From Inia geoffrensis (Eukaryota > Chordata > Mammalia > Artiodactyla > Iniidae): a stretch of 64,000 nucleotides of DNA. The DNA lies in assembly GCA_036417435.1 (NCBI GenBank), contig CM070903.1:1423001-1487000 (forward strand). Reading direction: 5' to 3'. The notes below the pieces were generated by a model that made no database searches, had not been told where the DNA came from, and saw only the letters and a program-made list of their open reading frames with translations. Position numbers and translations under genes: made by a program. Position 1 is the first letter of the stretch; every line of letters starts with the position of its first letter. Below, piece by piece: positions 47,242 through 57,789 of the stretch.

Positions 47242-47306
<65 letters not shown>

Positions 47307-47334
47307 CATATATGTATATATATAAGTATATATA

Positions 47335-47392
<58 letters not shown>
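47242..47392. repeat. Mirrored (TA)n(CA)n ... (TG)n(TA)n microsatellite
   Basis: The order is (TA)n, (CA)n, a mixed TA/TG centre, (TG)n and (TA)n over 150 bp. Left and right arms are reverse complements in layout, so the tract could extrude as a cruciform. Length is likely polymorphic. Confidence 0.95.
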
Positions 47393-47394
<2 letters not shown>

Positions 47395-50240
47395 AGGCTC
47401 TATTTGATAGTCACTTTACATCAGATGTGGTCCCAGAGCTGGAGCGTGACAAGTGACCCTTAGGTTGTCTCTAAATACCTCTTGTTACACGCTTGTCCTT
47501 GTCTTCTCTTACATGGAAGAAAATTGGACCGTACGACTTCCAAAGAAGTTTCCTGAGAAAGACTGTTCTTTCTTCTGGGAAGCTTGGCTGTATTTCCTTC
47601 TTTCTTCATTTTTTTTCCTTTACCTTTTAACCTCCCTCACCTGTTTCTTCCACCACCAGTGCCTGCCCCAGGGGTGGATTTACTTTACTCTCTCCCAAAG
47701 GCCGTCCCACGCTCCACACCGTTTATTAAAATCCGCTTTGACCCATGGACATGACAGGTCTCCCTCGCCACATACTAACCTGTTGATGTACGTGGGCCTT
47801 TTTCCGATTTCTCCTCCATCCTAGGTGTGGCTGTTTACTCACACACCTGACAGGGGTGCTGTGTGGTAGGGAAAGCTGGTCCCAACCCGGAGTCTTTTTA
47901 TTTGGGGCTTTTCTGGTTCTCTCTGGAGGATCTTTCAGAGATAATCTCTCCTGACAAAGATTCATTTATGTGAAGTTTAGCAGTCTTCGATTTCGCTCGA
48001 TTTCTCCTTCTGTTAAAAGCAGCGAAGGTCCTTGCGCTCTGTCCCTCTGCCTATGCACCTGCGTAACCCAGCAGCCAGTCTGTCAGTGGTCTGCACGGGA
48101 CCTGCTTCCCCCGACGAGAACAAGGGGTATTTCCGGCCATGGGGTTGGCAGTGAATTTTTGGTTTGTTTTTGCTCTGTCTCGTAACCTTTGAAATTGTTT
48201 GACTCTACAATGTGCGTGCATCCCTCTTATAAAAAACAACGAAGAAGTCACTATTCTCGAAAAGAATTTAAAAAGGTCACCCAGATGACCTTGGGTGGAG
48301 GAAGGGGAAGAAGGAAGTGGCTGTCTGCAGCCTGGTGCTTGGTGCACTGATATTTCCTAAAACTGTCTCTTATTTGCATCTCTGACGAGCAGATGTTTCA
48401 TGGGAAACCATTTTTCTTTCAGGATTTCTGGAGCAGCTGCTGTCCCCGCTCTGCCGAGAACGCCTGCAGTCCTGTGTCTCCTTTCATTGTGCTGCAGCTC
48501 AGTCCTGGCCTTCCACGAATAGAGGAAGCCAGAAGGTGCAGGAACAGAGATAAACATCCACAACGGAGCCGTCTCTGCCCCACAGGTCAGCTTTGGGGTT
48601 TTGTCTTCATGTCTACAGTAAAGAAATGGGTTTTTGTTTTGTTTTTCTCATGGCTCATTTGAGATTCAAGGAGCCCAGAGGTGGAAGCGGGTGACTCAAG
48701 TCTGGGTTGGAGAGGGGTTTCCGTAGCAGACCTCTCAGTACGTGGGAGCGTGGCACCAGCCTTACTGTTTGCAGGGCGGGCTTCCTGTGCTGGGTGTGCC
48801 ACCCCAGCTCAGGGCACTCGGCAGAAAGGAGAGTTGAATGTGACTGTTCTTGTCCCAGCAGCTCTAGTGCAGTAAAACCAGCAGAGCCTTCGGTTGACAG
48901 CATCTGGCTAAGGCAGGCTGGGCACTGCCACCGCCATGAGGTGAAGGCACTGGGCCCGTGGCATAGGACGCCGGACACACCTCGCCTGTGCAGCAGGGCA
49001 GCAGCTGCTCCTGCCCTTGCAGCTTGTGCCCAGAAGTCGCCCTTGCACTGCCCTCTGTCCCTGGGATTCTTCTTCAGTGTTGTCTCAGCTCTGCAGCCAC
49101 CTCCTTTTCCGGAGCCACAGCCCTGCCACCCTGGGCTGTCTCCACGCTGTGCCTCCCTGCATCTCCAGGGGGCTCAGGGCGCCCACAGGGATGAGAAGAA
49201 CGCTCTGGCCAGTCCCGACAGGTGCACTTTCCTGCCCAACCTGATGGCAGACTTGGGCTCACATGTCTCGCCCTGGCCATGACCCACCGGCAGGGCGGAG
49301 GAGGAAGAGAGCAGCATGGCCCTTCCGTTCCTGCACCGCGGCTCCGGCCTCCCTGGCAACCCCTCCCTTTAGAGCTGGCCCTCCTCCCCGCCCCCACCCC
49401 ACCCAAGGCCGCGGGCGCCACATGCAGGCTCTGCTGGCCGCATCCTCTGGGCTCACCTGGAGCGGTGGTCTGCTCCTGGGAGGAGAGGACCCCTGCACAG
49501 CACACAAGGCAGCGGGGCGGGGATGGGGTGGGGGAATGAAAGGGGCTTCCAGCCCCTCCCCTTGGCCCAGCCCCTCCCTGAGGACCACCCTGAGCTCAAA
49601 CAATCCAGGGCCCCCACCCTGGGCTCCACACCAGCATAGCTCTCAAGGGCTCTGTTTCTGAGGATTCCGTAGGTTTTGGTCACAAAGGTTTGCAGAGATG
49701 GCTCAGGTCAACCTGTCCTTGGGCCTCTCCCCTCCCCTCACCGCAGCCCGGGGTATCGCAGGGTCTCCCGTCTCTCGGGTTGGCTGTCCTTCCTTGTCTG
49801 ACCCTTGTCTGACCCCAACCTTGAGAACCATTGTTTCATGTATTTTGTCTCTCCTGGGTTTTCCAGTTGTTCCAAGCAAGAGGGCAAATTTGGTCCCTAC
49901 TCCTCCATCATGGCTGGAAGTGAATTCCCTTGTTTGAATCGTCATACCTTCCCATTCTTTATTATGGAGAGATCTCCTCAAACCCAGGAGCTTGCGAGAG
50001 CTGGGTCTGTGGGTGCCCGTGGCTCCCCCTGTGTCCACGTGGATCCTGCTGGGATGTCCTGTTCTGACTTAAAGCAGGGGTGGCCTGGCCTGGCCTGCTC
50101 CACGCGGAGCCCAACCTCTCCTGGACCACGTGAGCCCGGCTGGCCCCGCTCCCTGCCTGTTGGACTCTGTGCCAGTGGAGGCTCCGTGCTCTGAACATTC
50201 TGAAGATTTCACGCTCTGATAGCTTTCGCTTTTTTTTTTT
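47393..50240. other. Unassigned region
   Basis: No SINE or gene was recognised in 2.8 kb. The longest open frame (48,707-49,282, +, 191 codons) is Ser/Pro/Leu-rich and has no known domain; overlapping frames on the other strand are equally open. A tandem cttgtctgacc pair lies at about 49,793-49,815. Confidence 0.4.
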
Positions 50241-50269
50241 TAAGATGTTTTTTTTTTTTTTGATGTGGA

Positions 50270-50434
50270 CCATTTTTAAAGTCTTTATTGAATTTGTTAC
50301 AATATTGCTTCTGGTTTATGCTTTGAGTTTTTTGTCCCCAAGGCGTGTGGGATCTTAGCTCCCCGACCAGGGATCGAACCCACACCCCCTTCATTGGAAG
50401 GCGAAGTCTTAACCACTGGACCACCAGGGAAGTC
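50270..50434 (-). mobile_element. CHR-L-like tRNA-derived SINE with a distinct tail
   Basis: Minus strand from the gacttccctggtggtccagtgg head near 50,434 through gggttcgatccctggtcgggg, gagctaagatcccacacgcc, then the 3' extension aagcaatattgtaacaaattc, not seen in the other copies. Two T-tracts precede it on the plus strand (50,230-50,241 and 50,248-50,261). Confidence 0.87.
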
Positions 50435-51525
50435 TCGCTGATGGCTTTTTGTTTAGATGGCTTCTTGCTAACAGCTTCCCCCCCAGGCCGGGAGGACCCT
50501 CCCCTCTGCCCTCCCAAACCACCACGCAAGGATGCATTACCATCCTACCCAGGAGCTGTTCCTGCCCCGCCCCACTCACCCCCGGCTCCCTGCCTGGCAC
50601 CTCCTTGGGCTTCCAGGGTGGTCCTGGCCACGATTTGCTGTGCTGAAACTTCTCACCTTGCTTTCTCACCCAGTAATACACTGCCGAGCTCGTGGCGGGC
50701 AGGGATGGGGGTGGCTGGAGGTTCGGTCCTTTCCTCAAGGAGAGACAGATACAAACACAGAGCCCGCACACCGGCTCTCACTGGTGAGGGTGCCGCAGAG
50801 ATGCTTGAAGCAGGGAAGCAAAGCAAGGAGCTGGGGGAGGGCTTCTGGGTTAACGTGTGACCTAACGCTTCAGAGAGGACTTCAAGGTCAGGACTGTGAT
50901 GCTGATGCGGAGGGTGGGGGGATGGAGGGTGTGGGGACGACTGACGACCTGCCCGCTCAGGTAGCTCCGGCTGCAGTAGACACACTCGGGCACGGACGGC
51001 GAGCGCTCCACGCCGCCATTCGGGATCCCAGGCTGTTGGGGTCTGCAGTGCCAGGACTCCCCTGGGTGCCTCCACTGTCCGATGGGGAGGGATGGGCCAG
51101 GCCTGGAGTGGGCATCCCCCTGCTGCCCACTTCCCATGGGGCCAGTGGGTGCAGGGGCCTGGGAGGCGGGGCTCTGGAGGAGGCAGCTGCAGTGCACTCT
51201 AGCAGAGGCTGGGAACGTGGCTTTCAGCGCAGGGCTCACCATCTGTGCCACGAGGCGAGGGGGCGGGGCAGGGGGACGCCAAGAAGAGGCCAGATTCTCG
51301 GTGCGTTTCGGGGGTAGAACCAACATGTGTTGACCGCTTGGACGCTGGGCGAGCAGGAAACAGGCGTGGAGAGTGGGTCCTAGGCTCCCGCGTGAGTGAG
51401 GGGCCAGTGGGACAGCTGCTCCCTCCGGTGGGCTTGGGGAGGGGGGCAGATGCTTATCGTGGACTTGTTGGCTTGGAGGTGCCTGTTAGCATCTAGATGC
51501 AGAGGTCTCGATGGCAGTTGGGTGC
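50435..51525. other. Unassigned region
   Basis: GC-rich with frames up to 261 codons (50,532-51,317, +) that show no recognisable domain. No repeat called. Confidence 0.4.
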
Positions 51526-51900
51526 TGTGATGGTTAATTTTATGTGTCAACTTGACTGGGTCGTGGGGTGCCCAGGTCTTTGGTCCGACGTTATTCTGGG
51601 TGTTTCTGGGTGAGATTAACATTTAAATCTGTGAACTGAGACTGTCCTCCTCGTCCCATCAGACTGACCTCCACCGAGTTAGAAAGAATTCTCCTGCCGG
51701 ACGTCCTCTGAAACAGGATATCGACCCTTCTCCACCCTTGACGTGAACTAAAGCATCCACTCTCGTGAGTCCCAGCTCCGCCGACTCAGCCCACAGGTCT
51801 AGGGACTTGTCAGCCTCCCTGGTCACGTGGGCCAATCCTTGTCATACCTCTTTCTCTGTATACACAGCCTGTTGTTTCTGAGGAGCCCTGACCACCACAG
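51526..51900 (+). mobile_element. Dispersed mammalian repeat, family not assigned
   Basis: Begins ctgtgatggttaattttatg, tgtcaacttgactgggtcgt and ends around gtatacacagcctgttgttt, ctgaggagccctgaccacca. This start and end are those of a common interspersed repeat seen in many mammalian genomes. I cannot name the family with certainty. Confidence 0.65.
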
Positions 51901-52639
51901 GTGCGCCTGCAGGAGTCCAGGGAGAGGTGTAGGTGGCAAACCTCGAGTTGGTTAATCACCCCCAACAAGGTGGGTCCCCGGGAGGCACTGCAGACAAGTA
52001 AAGAGAGGAGAGCTCGGCCGAGGCCGGCGGACCAGGGACAGGAGCACGGCCAGCTGGGCAAGCTGTGCTGGGAGATGCTGGCCTCGCGGCGGCCACCCAG
52101 CAGCGCTGTTCCCATCCTGGTCACGGCCCGGCCATTGTTTCCTGTCCTCCGTCTGCAGACAGCACGACAGTTGCCCAAGACCTCATGCCATTTCTTCCGT
52201 CTCGGCCGGAAGCGGGTCTGTGGGATGGAAGGACTCGCCTGTTCGTCATCCGGCGGTGCGTGGACTCGCTCCAGCCGGCTCCGTGTGAGAGTTCAGCTCA
52301 TCGTCTTAAGGTGATAAACTGAGCAAAGTCTTACGACCCAATAACTCCTAGAACCTCCCGTGTCCACCCCAGTCGATGAGCTGAGGCTGCATTAAGGTTC
52401 CTGGACGCCCGCCCGTTTGGTTACTAAGCTTTTGTCTGTTACCATCCAGGCTGCGGAGCCAAGTTGGCGTCTGAAGGATGTTTTTCTGTTTAATGGACCG
52501 TCTCTGGAGGGCTCCAATCTTCCTTCTAGGTTTCCCCTCCCTGGGGCACTTTGTTTGCCAATTGTTTTCCTGCCATGAGGTCCTTGGGGTCCCCAGGCAC
52601 CTGCAGCTCAGAACATCTTGTCTTTTGTTTTGGTTTGGG
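51901..52639. other. Unassigned region
   Basis: No gene recognised. A 137-codon plus frame (51,901-52,314) lacks recognisable motifs. Confidence 0.4.
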
Positions 52640-52650
52640 TTTTTTTTTTT

Positions 52651-53130
52651 GCACAGGTGGAAAATGCTTTATACTTCCCCTGAGCTGATGAAATTCCACG
52701 TATGGAGGAAATTATTTTGGAATATGAACAAAAAATACCAAAAAACAGGACCGCCACCCAGCAGGACGGCTGCAAAATACATCACTATGTTATTAAGAAG
52801 GGTGTCAGAACAGCCAAGTTGGATCATCTGACTGAGTTCACAGAAAAAGTGGGGGATTTCAAAGTTTGTGCAGAAGGACAGTCGTAATGTTGTTAAGCTT
52901 TGTAACAAGGAATTCAGCACACTCATGATCCAGGACATCCATAGTACCAGCGGTTCACGATGGCTGTGCAGTGCAGGGGGTGACAGATGGCCACAGAGTG
53001 GTCACAGGCCATCAACATCAGGCGAAAGATGTTCAACACTGCAAAGAATGTGAGAAAATAAATCTGTGTGATGCATTCTTCATAGCTAATAACTTTGCTC
53101 TGTGTCTGGATAAAACATCCTCTCTTAAAT
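52651..53130 (-). pseudogene. Olfactory receptor (OR7-like) pseudogene fragment
   Basis: Olfactory receptors are seven-helix GPCRs. Read on the minus strand from about 53,130: IQTQSKVISYEECITQIYF (end of TM2, ECL1, TM3 start), then [18 protein letters not shown], the degraded form of the OR hallmark MAYDRYVAIC at the end of TM3. After a frame break near 52,945 comes [18 protein letters not shown] (TM4), then [18 protein letters not shown] (ECL2) and a TM5 segment. A second one-base shift near 52,670 precedes the ICL3 KAFSTCA motif. TM1, most of TM2, TM6 and TM7 are absent. Homology stops at an 11-base T-tract (52,640-52,650). The OR7-like assignment is from remembered family sequences. Confidence 0.88.
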
Positions 53131-53599
53131 GACCCACAGCCGGGGGGGTCCAGGGTCTCGCCTTTGGCGGAATGGAATTAATTTGAGATTGTATGTAATG
53201 AAACAGTTATATATCTACATAAAGTTAAGGCTAAGCTCTGCAACAACATTTCTAATACAATCCCCACTTAAGGGTGGGTGGATTTACCTACCGAGAGGGA
53301 GGTGCAGCCCAGGGAGGCACGAGCAGGCTCTGGTCCCATCACCACAGCACCAGCATGCACGCCTGCCTTGTGGGCAGGAGGGGTGGGGTGTCCCTGAAGT
53401 CTACCAGCTTCTGAGGATCCCTCATGTATTCCATGGGTGGGGAATTCCCCTTGCACCGTGAACCAGAAAAGCGTCCAAGATTTAAAGAGCTGAACGTGAA
53501 AATCAAACACAGACGTAAACACAGAGTACCTTACACCCTTATGGTAACTACTGACAGTAAAGGCATAAATCAGGGTGGGAAGTAAAACTGACAGATTGA
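53131..53599. other. Unassigned region
   Basis: No gene or repeat recognised between the OR fragment and the next L1 piece. Confidence 0.4.
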
Positions 53600-54170
53600 A
53601 ACAAACAACAACAAGAACCCAAACAAAGTTAAAAGGCCTATGACAAACTGGGAGGAATATTTGCAGCAAGTAGAGCAAACAAAGGGTTAACGTCTTGCTA
53701 TTTAAAGGACGTCTATATATCAATTTGAAAAAGACAAACTAAGAAAAAACAGATGATAAGGCAACAGGCAATTAACAAGAAGAATAGCAAGGGGTCAATT
53801 ATGTGAAAATAGCTCAACGCCATAGATAAAACTGTAAATTAAAAGAATAACAATACACCGTGTATCAGTGATCAGGTTAGCAGGCGTTAAAAAGGATGTC
53901 ATTCCTGGTGTGGAGGGAACATGGTGGACATTGGAGATTTTGTCCCTTGTTTCTGTGGGATACATTGATAAAATCCACCAAAAAATCTCTATGACGTCTT
54001 AGAATTAATCCTGAGGATGTAAGGAGAGATGTGCCCCCAAATATATGCCCAACAGTGTTTTCACAGCAATCTTATTATAGCTAAAATCAGAACAAATAAG
54101 TGCTCAACAATAAAGGATCAATCTACAGATTTTATTTATTCAAAACAATGTCATTCTCAACACTATTACT
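53600..54170 (+). mobile_element. Old L1/HAL1-like fragment
   Basis: A-rich plus-strand DNA with gcctatgacaaactgggagg, aatatttgcagcaagtagag, caaagggttaacgtcttgct, gaaaaagacaaactaagaaa and gcaacaggcaattaacaaga, the order of a late ORF2 region. Broken frames. Confidence 0.6.
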
Positions 54171-57100
54171 ATGGCAAAGACCCAGTAGATCTACATTATT
54201 GATCTTGCAAACTGCTAGTGATGCAGTCGTTCCATGAAACATTGTGTAGGTTTAGACCACACGTGGCATCCCCAGTCTTCCACGGGACGGCGTGCACAGC
54301 TTCGTGTGTTCGTGCAGATACAGATACGTCAGTCGCTTTTCCGTGTGATGGAGCTGTGCCTTTTTCTACTTTTTTCTTATTAGTTGTATGTTTTTATGCA
54401 ATGAATAGGTAGGGCTTGTATAGCAAAAGTGACAATGTTTCCCGTATTCCATGTCCTAGGTCTCAGTTCTCTGCAAGCATGGTTTGGACAGCCAGCCTCT
54501 GCAGTCTGCTGTCCCATCACCTGCTCCGAGTGGAGCCTCCTGGAGGGACAGACCTGGCAAGCTCCCTGGGCTGGAGGACCTGCAGCTGAGTAAAGGCTCC
54601 GCTCTGAGCACGTCCAACTGGAGTCTGAGCACCTGCTGTGCGCTCAGACACCCCCGGGACGGAATGTTCTGGAGCGGCCGCAGCAGGTCAGAGCGGGAGC
54701 TCTGGCAGACACCCACCGTCCAGATCCCAGGATGGAGAGGGACCGTGGCGAGTGTGACAGAACCTCCGCAAGGCAGAGTTAATCCATCGCTGCCGGGAAA
54801 CCACCACAATGACAGGGTGTTCGGAACAAAAACTCGGTGTCCGGGGAAGGACGTTTCTAAACCAGCTCCCGTTACGGAACAGGAGGTGGACAGAAAACAG
54901 GGATGCTGAGCGATATTTCAGGATGAAGGTGTGAGAGGAAACCTAACCGCTCACTGGGGGCACTGGGGTAGGCTGACCGCAGAAACAAACAGACCCCAGA
55001 ATGTTCAAAGGCACAGACACAGAGAAGTGTGTTTACTGCCTGAGTAAAAAGTGGAAAGAGGCTCTAGTTGATGGGGCGGGCAGGGCGCGGGGTGGATGTC
55101 TGAGTAGAGGGACAGAGGATCCCTCCTCCACGCAGGCATTCAGGCACAAGCTACTAGAGGCTCCTCTGTCTCCCCAGGGTCACCGGGCTGCACTGCAGCA
55201 GGGAAGCGGGGCGGGGGCAGCCTCTGCAGGTGCTGCGTCCCTGCGGCACGGCTGTCAGCTGGGACTCAGTCAGAGCCCACCGGCCACGAGGAGGCTGGGT
55301 GGTGTCCCCAGATGGTGGACCAGGAGAAGGGCGGCTGGGCCTGTGATGCAGCGCCTGCGTGCATGGTTGACAGATGACTATTTATACACTTGAGACGTTT
55401 CAGTGCTTTCTAGAATAAAAATGATTGAGATGAGTTTGGATTCGGCAATGACACAGGTACAAGTTCATACAGACGCAGTGGGTCACTTTAACTCTGCCAC
55501 TGACAGCAAAAAACCAGGGAATTTCTAGACACACATTTGGCACCTACAAACTATTTTTTTCCCTTTAAATCAGCAAATACAGGTAGTATTGTTACTTTAT
55601 GAGCATACAGAGAAACATAATTATCTTAGACTAAAAATTACTGAAAGTATTACCTATGTGGTTCTTGTCAACCAAAATTAAGGTAAATACCATAAAAATG
55701 TGGAATTGAAGATGTGGTTTCTGAAAAGAACTTCTGTGGCTAACATTGCATTTCTTTGAAGGGCTTTTAGTTTTTTTAAACAAATTTTCCTGTTTTTCTT
55801 CCAACGTGCTTTCCTGGTATTTTAATTTTTATTATTATTATTTTTATTTTGATCCCTGCACAGCTTTGCTCTAATCACACTTATTTTTCTAAATTCTTTT
55901 GTAATCGAACACTGCATTTTCAGTCTGTACAAAAACTATGTGAAAGTTACCTCAACCAGCGAGTCTAAATGTTCACCAGATGGGCCGATGTCTGGCGTTC
56001 TGTGCAGAGAGCGTCCGAATCCTGTCCAGATGGTCGTGATATTTCCTGACAACGGGCTGCATGGGGGCAAGGTGGGTGGGTCATCTGTCTCATGGTTGCC
56101 AACATCGAGAAATGAAGAGAATTTCAAAGCAAGGAGGAGAAACCAGCGCTCTTATCTAAGTTGCTCTCAATTTGAAGGACTTTCGGTGGGAAAGCCGGAT
56201 CAGAAGAAGATAAATTTAGTTTGTAAGCATAATAATTACCTTATTATTAATTGGTGACAATTTCCACTCAACATGCTTTTGCTCTGGAGAACCCAAAATA
56301 AAATTTAAAACTGCAGCTATCGAATATGGAATTTTCCTTGCAAGTTATTTCTTACCAAAGGAATATATCATCTAGTGATGGGAACTTATTTTAGGGGTTT
56401 GCTTTCTTTTCACAGTGGAATGCTTGGGGTCCACAACCAGCTTGAGAAAGCCATCTCATGGTTTTAGTGTAGCAGACAGCCAGTTCTTCAGTCTTAGGGA
56501 TTTTTAGATGTCGAAATGTATTCTGCAGAAAAACCTTGAAAGTTAACCATCCAACCTCATGTTGGCCTAAGAAACGTAATCTTTGGTGAAAGGATAGAAA
56601 CAACTCTGAAACCCCGTTTTATCGAGCTCCTCTGATTGTAAAACTATATAATCACAAAATGGAACTGTCTTTTCTGCTGCTGCGTCTGGCTCTCCAGCCT
56701 TTACCACCATCGGGTTTGGATACGAAACAAAAAAGCTCAACCTGAAAGGGGTGACACACGCAGATGACATTTCTTACTCTCATCACATTTGGGGTAAAAT
56801 AAACACCTAATATTTTGAGAACAATTTTGGAGGTATTCATTTTATTTTTAAATTTTAAGTAATTAGCTTCTGTGTTTGCTGTTAGTGTATTCTCCTATCT
56901 CTAAGCAATTTGTACCAAGTGCCACCGCGAGCGGAGCACTGAGCGACGCAGCGGGTCCTTGCTCGCCCCGCCCCTCCATCACCCATCGCCTTGCTTAGTG
57001 CTTACCACTCGCTGTTAAACACACCTGCGCCTCTATCATTTGCTCTATCGATTGTAAATAATGTCTTTTAGCCCCTGGCTGTAAAGATGAGGAAATCAGC

Positions 57101-57280
57101 ACACTTTTCCTATTTCGCAGTTCCTTGCTCCTTTTCACTCCACACCATCGTTAGCATTACAGTTTCTCTGTGGTCAGAAATTTATGACCTTACATTCTTA
57201 CAAACTTGTCCTAGCCATATTTGGCAATGTTTTAAAGTTCGTTTCTTAGTTGGCTGCAGTTTACATTCTAGCTTGTAGGA
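54171..57280. other. Unassigned region
   Basis: No gene or named repeat was recognised. The 141-codon plus frame at 54,484-54,909 and the 130-codon frame at 55,001-55,393 have no domain. A T/ATT-rich stretch lies at about 55,815-55,850. The segment 56,380-56,830 has two adjacent protein-like but unrecognised minus frames (56,391-56,603 and 56,567-56,770) that may be a fossil transposon or retrocopy. Confidence 0.4.
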
Positions 57281-57289
57281 ATAACATCT

Positions 57290-57640
57290 CCTGAGCTTTT
57301 GCACTGAAAAGTGGTTAGTTGGCTTTCACTTATGACAATTTAGCTGGATATAAAACTGCGTTCACACTGTCTTTCCCTGAGGATCTCAGGGGTGTCACTC
57401 TGGTATCATTTGGTGTCAGTTACTGTTGTGAAGAAGTCTGAGGGCAGACTGATTTTTTTTTTCTCTTTATAACTAACTCCATATCCTTACTGGGCTGCTG
57501 AGCAAAGATTTGTTTTTTAATTATTTTAAGTCTAGTAAATTCCCAGGTATCTTAGTACTGACAGTGCTGTGGGGTGTTCATTTTTCTTGAGATCTAATGT
57601 GACTTCTTTAAAATTCTTCTTTTATTATGAAGAGTATTCT
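57290..57640 (-). mobile_element. Possible old L1-related fragment
   Basis: ttatgacaatttagctggat, ataaaactgcgttcacactg, ggtgtcagttactgttgtga and tgtgacttctttaaaattct suggest an ancient LINE segment on the minus strand. Weak. Confidence 0.35.
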
Positions 57641-57789
57641 TGAATTATATACCTCAACATTTGTTCTCTCCCACTGGTGTAATTTTCCTCCTCCGGGGCT
57701 CCAATTGTGCACACATTGAATCTCTTTTGACCGTCTTCACATTGAGCATTTTCTCTTCAATTGCTTTTTTGAAGCATACATTATGTTAT

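Noticed and set aside
47177..47395. 72-codon plus frame rich in Ile/Tyr/His/Thr
   Set aside because: Translation of the TA/CA/TG microsatellite.
51898..51921. Stretch reading like the start of an immunoglobulin VH segment (QVRLQES)
   Set aside because: The similarity ends after seven residues, with no Cys/Trp framework pattern, leader or recombination signal; it starts at the end of a dispersed repeat.
54484..54909. 141-codon plus frame
   Set aside because: No start context, domain or homology recognised; opposite-strand frame of similar length is also open.
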